Positions 43,074-51,146 of a stretch of 64,000 nucleotides of DNA are shown piece by piece; within the stretch, counting starts at the first letter, position 1, and each line of letters opens with the position of its first letter. The stretch comes from Fimbriimonas ginsengisoli (lineage in GTDB: Bacteria > Armatimonadota > Fimbriimonadia > Fimbriimonadales > Fimbriimonadaceae), in assembly GCA_016179045.1 (NCBI GenBank), contig JACOSL010000022.1, positions 35,647 through 99,646 on the forward strand, given 5' to 3'. A program made the translations under genes and the position numbers. Below the pieces are notes generated by a model. That model did not search any database and was not told the origin of the DNA. It worked only from the letters and a program-made list of their open reading frames with translations.

Positions 43074-43919
43074 ATGAGCTTGCGAGTTGCCGCCGCCGCT
43101 TGGAAGCTGCGCCTCGCGCGTAGCGACGGCGACTATTTTGGGCACCTTTACGACACGGTCAGCGCGGCTCACGACTTGGATGCTGAAGTTCTCGTGCTGC
43201 CCGAACTCACGGTCCTCGAACTGCTCTCGCTCGCGCCTGATCTTGAAGAGCGAGACGTGCCCGCTTTCCTCGTTCAGTTTGCGGACAGCTTCGAGGAATG
43301 GCTTCTCCGCATCAGCGCTTCAAGCGGCCTAACCCTGGTAGGCGGCTCGCACTTTCGACGAGTTAAGGGCGGCATCGCGAACGCATGCGCCGTAGCCACG
43401 CCGGACGGTCGCCTTATCGTCAACAACAAGAACAAACTGACCGCCTACGAGCGCGACGTTTGGCGTCTGGCGCCTGGACGCGGGCTTTCCCGGCTTCAGG
43501 ATGAGCGGCTCGGCGTGCTGATTTGCTACGATTGCGAATTCCCAGAAGCTGGCCGCCGGCTCGTCGATGCGGGCGTGCAGACGATTTGCGTGCCCGCGTT
43601 CACCGAGGACGTGCGGGCCTTCCAGCGAGTGAGGTGGGCGGCACACTCGCGTGCGGTCGAAAACCAGGTCTACGTGGTTCACGCCAGCTTGGTTGGCGAG
43701 CTTGGGCGGGAGCCGGTGCCGTCCACCTTTGGCACGTCGGCGATCCTCACCCCCAGCCACGAGCCTTTCCCCTTAAACGCGGTGCTTGACGAGACGAGGG
43801 TCAACGAGGAGGGGCTGGCGGTGGCCGACGTCGACTTCGAAATGCTTACCGCCTCCCGAGAGGATGGCGAGGTCCGCAATTGGGACGATAGGGTCGACGA
43901 CAACTGGACGGTGGCCTAG
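43074..43919 (+). CDS. Carbon-nitrogen hydrolase (nitrilase superfamily)
   Basis: 281 residues with the Glu-Lys-Cys triad of the family: Glu in LPELTVLE (about residue 43), Lys in NNKNKLTAYE (about 122) and Cys in ICYDCEFPE (about 148). Residues after the Cys (RAVENQVYVV) and the C-terminus are typical. The exact substrate (an amide or nitrile) is unknown. It lies in the same orientation after moeA but 121 bases away, and its end overlaps the convergent M1-peptidase gene by four bases. Confidence 0.9.
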   Translation: MSLRVAAAAWKLRLARSDGDYFGHLYDTVSAAHDLDAEVLVLPELTVLELLSLAPDLEERDVPAFLVQFADSFEEWLLRISASSGLTLVGGSHFRRVKGGIANACAVATPDGRLIVNNKNKLTAYERDVWRLAPGRGLSRLQDERLGVLICYDCEFPEAGRRLVDAGVQTICVPAFTEDVRAFQRVRWAAHSRAVENQVYVVHASLVGELGREPVPSTFGTSAILTPSHEPFPLNAVLDETRVNEEGLAVADVDFEMLTASREDGEVRNWDDRVDDNWTVA

Positions 43920-46216
43920 AGGCGAACGGTCAGAAACCCGCTCGTTTTCGGCTCGGTAACGCCGCGAAGAAAACGACCAAGGTCGTCGGTCAGGCACAGG
44001 CGGCTGTGCCCGAAATTCGGCGCGTGGCGACACTTGCCCAGCGCGATGACGCAATGTTTGCCCCCGCCTAAGTCGACCACAGCAGTGGCGGTGCCGGTCT
44101 GCAGATCGATGGTCGTCCCGTCGTAGGTCAACTCGTTGCCCTTGACCACGAAGCCCGCCTTTCCGCAAAGAGCCCCGAAGCCCGGAAGCGTCTCCGGCGA
44201 GCCGACGATCGTCAGCCCCGACAAGTCGCCCGGCAGTGAGGCGATGGGCTTCGACTTCTCGAGTTCGGGCCGCCAATCCGGGTGCGCGACGTCCCGCAAA
44301 ACCTGCCCCTTGGCGCTTCGTGCTAGCTGGATCGGGTGCTCGTCTTCGTGAATTTGTCGCACGATCCGCAGCCAGGGGTCGACGGACACGAGCGTCGGTT
44401 TGAACTCGCACTCGATGTTGAACCGATAACCGTCCATCCCCCCGATCTGCATCGTGTCGAACTGGGTGAACGCGCGTCGCCCATCCGCAGCCACAAGCAT
44501 GATCTCGCAAGGAATTCGGTATGGCGCCGACTTGAAGTTCACCCGCCCGGAAAGCCGCCCGTCGGACCACGACACGTCGGTAACCTCGAACTCGGCCACA
44601 CCCGCCCTGCGCAGCCATTGGTCGAAGAAAGTCTTGTGGCCCGGGCCAGCCACCTTCGTCACGATTGCCTCGTAGTACTGCCAGTCGACTGTGCGGTCCG
44701 GCGGCGCGGATTTGACCCATTCGCGCAAGGTCTCGATCATCATCGGGGTTCCGAGTTCGCGCTCTAGCATCTGGAGAACGAATGCGCCCTTGCCGTAGCC
44801 GAGCGCGGAGGCGGCCGGACCCCATTCCACGCCGCTGTCCTGGCAGGAGGTCTCCTCCCAAAGGGGGTCGTATTCGGGGCTCTTGATGAACGCCAACCGC
44901 CTCTCAGCCTGATTTCCGATCGGAACTTCTCTTTGGTAGAGCCCGACGCTGAAATTCGCGAAACTCTCGTTCCATAGCGAATGGAGGTAGCTGTTGTTGA
45001 GCGTGCCTCCCCACCAGGTGTGGGAAGGCTCGTGCGCGTCTTCTTGAGGCAGCTCGCCGCCGTACGTCGCGTAAGAATAGGCTTCGAGCGCCCCCGCGCC
45101 GTACACGTCGCTCTCCAAAGCCCCGTACGCGCTGAACGGAAACTTGCCAAAGGTGCGGTCGTAAAAGTCGAGGATGGGCTCGTAAAGCTCGGTTTGGATG
45201 CGGAGTTCGGCATCGCTCTTGTGGAGGCTGCGAGCCCAAAGGCGGCGGGCGCCCGCCTGGCGCTCTACGGTTCGATACGCACCGATCGAGACGCTGTAAT
45301 ACACGCACGGCAGGTCCATCTGGAAGCGCGTCACCCTTTCGTTGCCGAGGTCCTCGGTCGACACCTGCTCGCCCTGTCCCACCGCAGTCCAACCTCGGGG
45401 ATGGTGGACGGTCAGCCTGTACGGAGCGGGGCGGCGCGCGATCAACGGATACCAATAGTCGTTCGTAAGCGAGGCCTCGGTGTCGGTGATGCCACCTGCG
45501 AATTGAGGCAGGTTGACCACGGCGGAGTAGGAGATCGAATAGGTGAAGCCTTCCGACCCGGCCGGCGCGCGGACCGCCACCGTGCCGCCGGTCTGGGCGA
45601 ACGTCACGAAGCGCTCTGCGGAGTCTCGTATCGACTGGATGCGGTACGGCGGGCCGATTCGGAACAGAAACTCGTTCATGTCGCCCACTCGGCGAAAGCG
45701 AACCCGGTCTCGCACTATGGCCGTTTTCTTGGGGAGATCGAAGCGCAGGTTGAAGTCGTGACTTTCGATCGTCACTCCTTCGGTTGTGTCTTCGGGCAGA
45801 TACGCGAGGCCCGCGCCTGTGGGCTCGAAAACGAGATCGGCGGGGTCCTCGCTCGTGGTTGTGGTCGTGAAGACGACGAGCGAGCGCCCGCCCGGCGTCT
45901 TAAGGGGTAGAGCATGCCAGCCATCCTTGCCGGTCTGGTAGGGCCCATGGGTCTTAAGCACCCGAAACGGACTGACGGTCCTTCGCGGTCCAGTAAGCAT
46001 CGCGTCCAAGGCGGACACCTCGCGAGCTTGGGCTAGTCGGTCCAGTTCGGCGATTCCGGGTCCCGGATGAATTATGAGAAGGATGGCGAGGGCTAGCACG
46101 GAGAGATAGACTATCCAACGGAGCGGGCCCAGATGGGGCCTTCGCCCTCGAATTCGGACGAATGATGCTATCGATGGTGACGTTCTGGACAAAGGTGCGC
46201 GTCTTCCTTGCGCCAT
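43916..46216 (-). CDS. M1-type (gluzincin) metallopeptidase, membrane-anchored
   Basis: 766 residues with an N-terminal membrane anchor (about 32-50). The zinc signature HEPSHTWWGG (H395, H399) with the third ligand E417 in WNESFANF is preceded by GALEA (375-379) in place of GAMEN. These mark M1-like aminopeptidases with their catalytic domain outside the membrane. The C-terminal ~150 residues look like a PDZ- or Ig-like add-on. The start at 46216 overlaps the divergent C39-peptidase gene by about 54 bases; no better downstream start before the anchor is obvious. Confidence 0.9.
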   Translation of the reverse strand: MAQGRRAPLSRTSPSIASFVRIRGRRPHLGPLRWIVYLSVLALAILLIIHPGPGIAELDRLAQAREVSALDAMLTGPRRTVSPFRVLKTHGPYQTGKDGWHALPLKTPGGRSLVVFTTTTTSEDPADLVFEPTGAGLAYLPEDTTEGVTIESHDFNLRFDLPKKTAIVRDRVRFRRVGDMNEFLFRIGPPYRIQSIRDSAERFVTFAQTGGTVAVRAPAGSEGFTYSISYSAVVNLPQFAGGITDTEASLTNDYWYPLIARRPAPYRLTVHHPRGWTAVGQGEQVSTEDLGNERVTRFQMDLPCVYYSVSIGAYRTVERQAGARRLWARSLHKSDAELRIQTELYEPILDFYDRTFGKFPFSAYGALESDVYGAGALEAYSYATYGGELPQEDAHEPSHTWWGGTLNNSYLHSLWNESFANFSVGLYQREVPIGNQAERRLAFIKSPEYDPLWEETSCQDSGVEWGPAASALGYGKGAFVLQMLERELGTPMMIETLREWVKSAPPDRTVDWQYYEAIVTKVAGPGHKTFFDQWLRRAGVAEFEVTDVSWSDGRLSGRVNFKSAPYRIPCEIMLVAADGRRAFTQFDTMQIGGMDGYRFNIECEFKPTLVSVDPWLRIVRQIHEDEHPIQLARSAKGQVLRDVAHPDWRPELEKSKPIASLPGDLSGLTIVGSPETLPGFGALCGKAGFVVKGNELTYDGTTIDLQTGTATAVVDLGGGKHCVIALGKCRHAPNFGHSRLCLTDDLGRFLRGVTEPKTSGFLTVRL

Positions 46217-47361
46217 TGGGAGGCTTGCTCATGATTCTGACCTCGCCGGCGTATGCCCAAGTCTCAGTGGCGCCGACTAGCCGATTCGTTGCGGTAGAGC
46301 GGCTACCCGTCGTCTTCCAAGTTGGCTGCACGACGAGCTGCGAGCTCGAGGCGCTCCAGCCCGGCCTCAACTGGGATGAAGCGATCGTGTCCTGGAACGT
46401 GCGCCCAGCGGCGGGTGCGCGACTGAAGGTCGAGGCCCGCGTCGTTTATCCGGACACGACCACGAAGTGGTACGTGATGGCCGATTGGTCGCTCGACGGC
46501 CCGAGAACCAGCGTGGATGGGCAAAGGGATGACTACGGGGATGTACTCACCGACACGCTCTCCGTGCGGCGGGCCGGCGGCGCGCTCCAGCTCCGGCTCA
46601 CCGGAACGTGCAAGGATCCCGGTCCTCAGTTGACGCTTCTCGGCGTGGAGTTCTCGACCAAGCCGCCGTCCGTGCAGGCCGCCGAGCCCCTAAAGCCAGG
46701 CGAGGCAGTATCAGCAGTTCCGCAAGCGGCGCCACCCTCGACTCCCGCTACAGCAGCTGGAGCACGCGCGCCCGAGCCGAATCGGGCGGCATGGGGCAAG
46801 GTTCTGGAAGCGCCTAAGAAGGTTCAGCACGATTATCCGCACGGCAACGTGCTGTGCAGTCCCACCAGCCTTTCGATGGTCCTCGGCTACTGGTCGGGCC
46901 AGCTCGCCCGGCCGGATTTGTCTCACGACGTGCCCGAAGTGGAGGCAAGTGTCTGGGACGTGGCCTACAAGGGAGCCGGCAACTGGCCCTTCAATATGGC
47001 GAGCGCGGGCTCTCACCCTGGCATCCGGGCGTACGTTGCTCGGCTCGCCTCGGTGCGCGAACTGGAAGATTGGGTAGTAGCTGGCGGGCCGGTGGTTGCC
47101 TCGGTGAGTTTGCAACTGCTAAAGGGCAAGACGCTGGATCGCAAGACCGAGCAGGGGCACCTGGTCGTCTTGGTGGGCTTCAGCAAGGAGGGCGATCCGG
47201 TGTTCAACGATCCGAACGAGCACGACCGGCTTTCAACATACAAGCGGGCCGACTTTGAAGCCGCGTGGGCCTACTCGCAGCGGACGGTGTACCTCGTCTA
47301 TCCCGAGTCGTTTGTGCCTCCGAAATGCCCCGAAGGCCACTGGCTTCCAGGCGCGCAGTGA
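46162..47361 (+). CDS. Exported C39-like cysteine peptidase
   Basis: 399 residues with a signal peptide (FLAPLGGLLMILTSPAYA). An N-terminal beta domain (about 35-165) and a Pro/Ala linker precede a C39_2-type papain-fold domain (about 215-390) with the catalytic Cys in LCSPTSLSMVLGYW, His in GHLVVLVGF and Asn/Asp in VFNDPNEHD. The start at 46162 has two alternatives (46165, 46174) that would shorten the overlap with the divergent M1-peptidase gene. C39-type enzymes cleave after GG in leader peptides when fused to transporters; this one is free and exported. Confidence 0.88.
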   Translation: MMLSMVTFWTKVRVFLAPLGGLLMILTSPAYAQVSVAPTSRFVAVERLPVVFQVGCTTSCELEALQPGLNWDEAIVSWNVRPAAGARLKVEARVVYPDTTTKWYVMADWSLDGPRTSVDGQRDDYGDVLTDTLSVRRAGGALQLRLTGTCKDPGPQLTLLGVEFSTKPPSVQAAEPLKPGEAVSAVPQAAPPSTPATAAGARAPEPNRAAWGKVLEAPKKVQHDYPHGNVLCSPTSLSMVLGYWSGQLARPDLSHDVPEVEASVWDVAYKGAGNWPFNMASAGSHPGIRAYVARLASVRELEDWVVAGGPVVASVSLQLLKGKTLDRKTEQGHLVVLVGFSKEGDPVFNDPNEHDRLSTYKRADFEAAWAYSQRTVYLVYPESFVPPKCPEGHWLPGAQ

Positions 47362-47411
47362 GGCAACAATCTGGCTGCGGCCGGCGTCCGCTGTATCATA
47401 GAGGGACGCCA

Positions 47412-47642
47412 ATGGGTAAGGCCTTCGATAATCGCATGGTTCGGTCGCGCCATATGCTCGGCTTCACCCTAGTCGAACTACTGATCGTGATGACGATCAT
47501 CGCGATTCTGCTCGGCATCTTGTTCCCGGTGCTTGGCGCGTCGATCCGACGAGCCCGTAAGACCCAAACCGACATGAATTACCACTATGGCAATAACGGG
47601 CCGCTTGCCCAGGAAATCAAGGAAACACCGCCCCCTCCGTAA
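47412..47642 (+). CDS. Very short prepilin-like peptide (type IV prepilin signal)
   Basis: 76 residues: a charged leader, then GFTLVELLIVMTIIAILLGI (residues 18-37), which is the class III prepilin cleavage and helix motif (cleavage before F19 would be expected). After the helix only about 40 residues remain, with a Pro-rich end (KETPPPP), so the usual globular pilin domain is missing. The ATG at 47412 is near a reasonable upstream AT-rich hexamer. It sits between the C39-like peptidase and the MacAB-like export genes. It may be a minor pseudopilin or a small secreted peptide. Confidence 0.75.
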   Translation: MGKAFDNRMVRSRHMLGFTLVELLIVMTIIAILLGILFPVLGASIRRARKTQTDMNYHYGNNGPLAQEIKETPPPP

Positions 47643-47699
47643 GCTCCGCTAGGACTCCCCTTGCTCCATTAGCCCGCGACGCGCGATACTGAGCGTTGG

Positions 47700-49322
47700 A
47701 TGAAAAGGCTTTGGCCCATTCTCGTTGTTGGCCTGGTGATCGTGTGCGGGTTTGGAGGATTCATCGTCAAGGCGGTGATGTCAAAAGGGGGCGTGAAGGA
47801 AGCCTCCAACACCGCCACCGTCACGAGAGGCGACCTCGTCGTTACGGTCGTGGAGACGGGCACGATCGACGCCGAATTGACCGTCGAAGTGAAAAGCCGG
47901 GTGTCGGGCCGGATCGCCAAGATCCTCGTCGACGAGGGAGACATCGTAAAAGAGGGCCAGCTCATTGCCGTCATCGATCCAAAAGAGACGCGTCTGCGCG
48001 TTGATCAGGATCGGGCCAACGTCCGGGGGGCGCGGGCCTCGGCGTCTCGCCAGCAGGTCGAGTTCGAACAGAAGAAGGTAACGAGCCGCGCAGCCTACCG
48101 CCAGGCCCTGGCGCGCTTGGCCGAGCTGGAATTGCAGTTTAAGGCGCAGCCAGAACTGACGGCGGCGTCGATCCAGCAGGCGAAGGCGGGGCGCGATTCA
48201 GCCGTCCAGGAACGGGATCGGCTCGCCAATTTCGCGCAGCCAAACCAGCGGATCGCCTACGAGAGCGCGGTGAGAGAGGCGGAGGCGAACGTCCGAGCAG
48301 CCGAGTTGGAACATGAAAGGCAAGTTGGCTTGCGGTCTAAGGGTTACTCGCCTGAGAAGGCGGTCGAGGTGGCCCATCAACAGTTCGAAGTGGCGCAGGC
48401 ACGGCTTTCCACTGCGCGCGACCAGCTCGAGAGGTTAGGCGGCCAGCAGAAGGCGGAATTGGCAAGAGCGGACGAGGCGGTCGCACAAGCCCAGGCGCAG
48501 CTTCGACAGGCCACCGCAAACGCATTCCAATCCGCCGCGAGCCGCCAGCAGTATCTCTCCGCGCTCGCGGACGTCGACCGCATGCGCACGGGGTTACGGG
48601 ACGTGGAGACCGCGCAGAAAACGTGGGAGCAAGGACGTGCCCAGGTGGACCAGCTCTCTTCCGTGCTCAGCGACAGCGAGCGGCAACTTGGGGAAACGGA
48701 AATCCGCGCGCCGATGTCGGGCATCGTCACCAAGAAGCTGACCCAGGAGGGCGAATTGGTGGCGAGCCTCAGTTCGTTCAGCGCGGGCACGCCGATCGTG
48801 CGCATTGAAGACCGGCGCGGCATGCGCCTGAAGATGGACGTCAACGAGATCGACGTGGCCAGGCTCAAGCTCGGCATGACCGCCGACATCGCGGTCGACG
48901 CGCTGCCCGACCTATCGTTCAAGGGCAAGGTCAAGAAGATCAGCCCTGCCAGCAACCCGGCGCAGACGGGCGTCCAGGATCCGGTCGTCAAGTATCAGGT
49001 GGAACTTGAGATCGCAAGCCCCGATCGGCGCCTTCGGTCGGGAATGTCGGCCAAGTGCACGCTGGAAGTCAGCCATGGCCCGAATGTGCTCCAGCTCCCG
49101 GTCGAGTACGTGGTGAAGGAGGGGAGCCATCATTACGTCACGCCGGCGACGACCAAGCCCCTCGCCAAGGACGCCAAGCCTGAGCGTGTGGAGGTGAAGA
49201 CCGGGATCGAGACCGGATCGGCCATCGAAATTCTCTCCGGCGCGAAAGAGGGCCTCAAGGTTCAGAGACCCGAATACACTGGCCCGACCCGCAAGGGCAT
49301 GATGCAGATGGGACCGGACTAA
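47700..49322 (+). CDS. Periplasmic adaptor protein, MacA/HlyD-like
   Basis: 540 residues: an N-terminal membrane helix (about 4-25), a lipoyl/biotinyl half-motif (SGRIAKILVDEGDIVKEGQLIA, split), a long coiled-coil hairpin (about 90-325) and the second half-motif with APMSGIVTKKLTQEGELV. The C-terminal beta-barrel and membrane-proximal domain are present. It forms the bridge between an inner-membrane ABC permease and an outer-membrane channel. It is followed after 3 bases by the MacB-type permease. The coiled coil is longer than in most MacA proteins. Confidence 0.92.
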   Translation: MKRLWPILVVGLVIVCGFGGFIVKAVMSKGGVKEASNTATVTRGDLVVTVVETGTIDAELTVEVKSRVSGRIAKILVDEGDIVKEGQLIAVIDPKETRLRVDQDRANVRGARASASRQQVEFEQKKVTSRAAYRQALARLAELELQFKAQPELTAASIQQAKAGRDSAVQERDRLANFAQPNQRIAYESAVREAEANVRAAELEHERQVGLRSKGYSPEKAVEVAHQQFEVAQARLSTARDQLERLGGQQKAELARADEAVAQAQAQLRQATANAFQSAASRQQYLSALADVDRMRTGLRDVETAQKTWEQGRAQVDQLSSVLSDSERQLGETEIRAPMSGIVTKKLTQEGELVASLSSFSAGTPIVRIEDRRGMRLKMDVNEIDVARLKLGMTADIAVDALPDLSFKGKVKKISPASNPAQTGVQDPVVKYQVELEIASPDRRLRSGMSAKCTLEVSHGPNVLQLPVEYVVKEGSHHYVTPATTKPLAKDAKPERVEVKTGIETGSAIEILSGAKEGLKVQRPEYTGPTRKGMMQMGPD

Positions 49323-49325
49323 GGG

Positions 49326-50558
49326 ATGAACGCTCTCGCGTCCCTCCTAGTCGCCCTCGAAATGCTCCGCCAGCACAAGATGCGGGCGTTCCTCACTATG
49401 CTCGGCGTGATCATCGGCGTGATGAGCGTGACGATGATCGTGATGATCTCGAACGGCTTCCAGACCTACATAAACACCGTGTTCAAGAAGCTCGGCACCG
49501 ACACCATGTTCGTGTTCTTCGACCCGGGCCGACGGATGCGGGGCGAGACGACTGGGGGTACAGAAAAGCTCAGCAACGAAGACATCCGGTATCTACTGAA
49601 CCGGGTCAGCGTGCTCGAGATCGGATCGGGGATGATGCAGATTCCCCAGCAGAAGGTGAAATTCGGCGAGCAGTCGGTCGACAACCCACAGATCTTCGCC
49701 TCCGACGAGTATTTCCACGAGCTCAATCGGTTCGACGTCGTGCAGGGCCGCTGGCTCACCAAGGCAGACCTGGATCAGCGGGCGAGCGTGTGTCTGATCG
49801 GCGAGGAGATCCGCTACCGGCTGTTTGGAGAAGGCGCGAACGCGATCGGCAAGCTGATATCGACTCAGGGCATCGCGTTCGAGGTGATCGGGGTGATCAA
49901 ACGGGCCGACTTTCTAGGTGACAGCTCCGCCCGCATGGTGCTCGTGCCGATCACTACCGCCCAGTCGAAGTGGATGGGCAGTCGGCGCGTGGACTTCATC
50001 ATGCTTCGCGCCAAGCCGGGGGTCAAGGTGAACGACGCGATGGATTCGGTTTGGCGGGCACTCATGCTGCGCAGTCACAACCGTCCCATCTACCGGCTCG
50101 ATTCGCGAGAATCGATCCTGAGCGTGCTGGAGGGGCTGGTTGGGGTCGCGGGCGTAATTCTCGCCGCCGTAGCCGCCTTGTCGCTGCTCGTTGGTGGAAT
50201 CGGCATCATGAACATCATGCTGGTGTCGGTCACGGAGCGGACCCGAGAGATCGGCTTGCGGAAGGCGATTGGGGCGCCCCAAGCGGCGATCTTGCAGCAG
50301 TTCATCATCGAGGCGGCGATGCTCAGCATGGTCGGCGGCCTCATCGGGATGTTCATCGCCTGGTCGCTGGGTAATGCGGTCACGATTCTCACCGCTATGC
50401 GGCAGTGGCCCTCGCCCGATGGGCTTGCCACCCCGTTTCCGCTCACGGCGGCGATAGGGGCGGCCTTGTTCTCGGCCTTTATCGGTGTGGTTTTCGGGCT
50501 CTATCCCGCGATCAGCGCGGCCAAGCTCGATCCGATCGTGGCGCTTCGCCACGAATAG
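49326..50558 (+). CDS. MacB-type ABC transporter permease (no ATPase domain)
   Basis: 410 residues with the MacB_PCD periplasmic domain (about 45-245) and the FtsX domain (about 285-405), including the hallmark VTERTREIGLRKAIGAPQAAIL (split). The N-terminus MNALASLLVALEMLRQHKMRAFLTMLGVIIG (split) is typical. The ATP-binding domain of MacB is not fused and no ATPase gene follows, so the partner must come from elsewhere or be shared. Confidence 0.92.
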   Translation: MNALASLLVALEMLRQHKMRAFLTMLGVIIGVMSVTMIVMISNGFQTYINTVFKKLGTDTMFVFFDPGRRMRGETTGGTEKLSNEDIRYLLNRVSVLEIGSGMMQIPQQKVKFGEQSVDNPQIFASDEYFHELNRFDVVQGRWLTKADLDQRASVCLIGEEIRYRLFGEGANAIGKLISTQGIAFEVIGVIKRADFLGDSSARMVLVPITTAQSKWMGSRRVDFIMLRAKPGVKVNDAMDSVWRALMLRSHNRPIYRLDSRESILSVLEGLVGVAGVILAAVAALSLLVGGIGIMNIMLVSVTERTREIGLRKAIGAPQAAILQQFIIEAAMLSMVGGLIGMFIAWSLGNAVTILTAMRQWPSPDGLATPFPLTAAIGAALFSAFIGVVFGLYPAISAAKLDPIVALRHE

Positions 50559-50561
50559 AGG

Positions 50562-51146
50562 TTAAGGTTGTGGGCTCGGCGCTTGCGCGGGCGGCGCTGC
50601 GCGGATGACGGGCAGGGGCTCGTCGAGATCGGCGTGACCCAGGCTATCCAGAGCGTTCCCACCGATGTAGAGGCGTATCGAATCGACCTCGGGAAAGAGT
50701 CCAAGCGTGGCCCTCAGGCCGTCCAGAATGATTTTCTCATCGATGCTGCCGTAGGTCTGGCGAAAGGCTTCGTTGAACTGCAGAATCGCGGTCCGGCCCT
50801 GAAGATCGACCGACAGCATTTCGGCTTCAGGAGGCACCGACTTGAGCTGGCGAAGGTAGCCGTTGACGGCGAACACCTTGGCGTCGGCCCCGGCTGGCAA
50901 TTCTCGCTGCTCCTGCGTGAAGGAGACTTCCAGGCCATCCGTGTGCGGAGTAAGCACGGCGACCCTCGAGCCTTGGCCCTGATGCGTTGCCGTGACCCCG
51001 ACCTGGGGTCCACGCCTGACCGCAGACCCCGCGGCGTCTTGCGCTGGGCGAGTCGCGTTGACGTAAAGGCCGAGCGCGGCGGCGCCGCTCAGCGCAACCG
51101 CCAAGAGCAGCAAGAGCCCAATCCTAACGCGCGGCTGTTTTGACAT
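50562..51146 (-). CDS. GerMN-domain protein with a signal anchor
   Basis: 194 residues: membrane anchor (about 8-28), linker, and a GerMN-like domain (about 60-180) with VFAVNGYLRQLKSVPPEAEMLSVDLQGRTAILQFNEAF (in pieces) and the family end YIGGNALDSLGHADL. GerMN domains accompany peptidoglycan hydrolases in Firmicutes and other phyla; a sporulation role is not implied here. It begins 23 bases before the end of the amidase gene, so the two are translationally coupled. Confidence 0.82.
   Translation of the reverse strand: MSKQPRVRIGLLLLLAVALSGAAALGLYVNATRPAQDAAGSAVRRGPQVGVTATHQGQGSRVAVLTPHTDGLEVSFTQEQRELPAGADAKVFAVNGYLRQLKSVPPEAEMLSVDLQGRTAILQFNEAFRQTYGSIDEKIILDGLRATLGLFPEVDSIRLYIGGNALDSLGHADLDEPLPVIRAAPPAQAPSPQP

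Noticed and set aside
44981..45910. 309-aa plus-strand ORF opposite the M1 peptidase
   Set aside because: Antisense shadow of a confidently identified peptidase.
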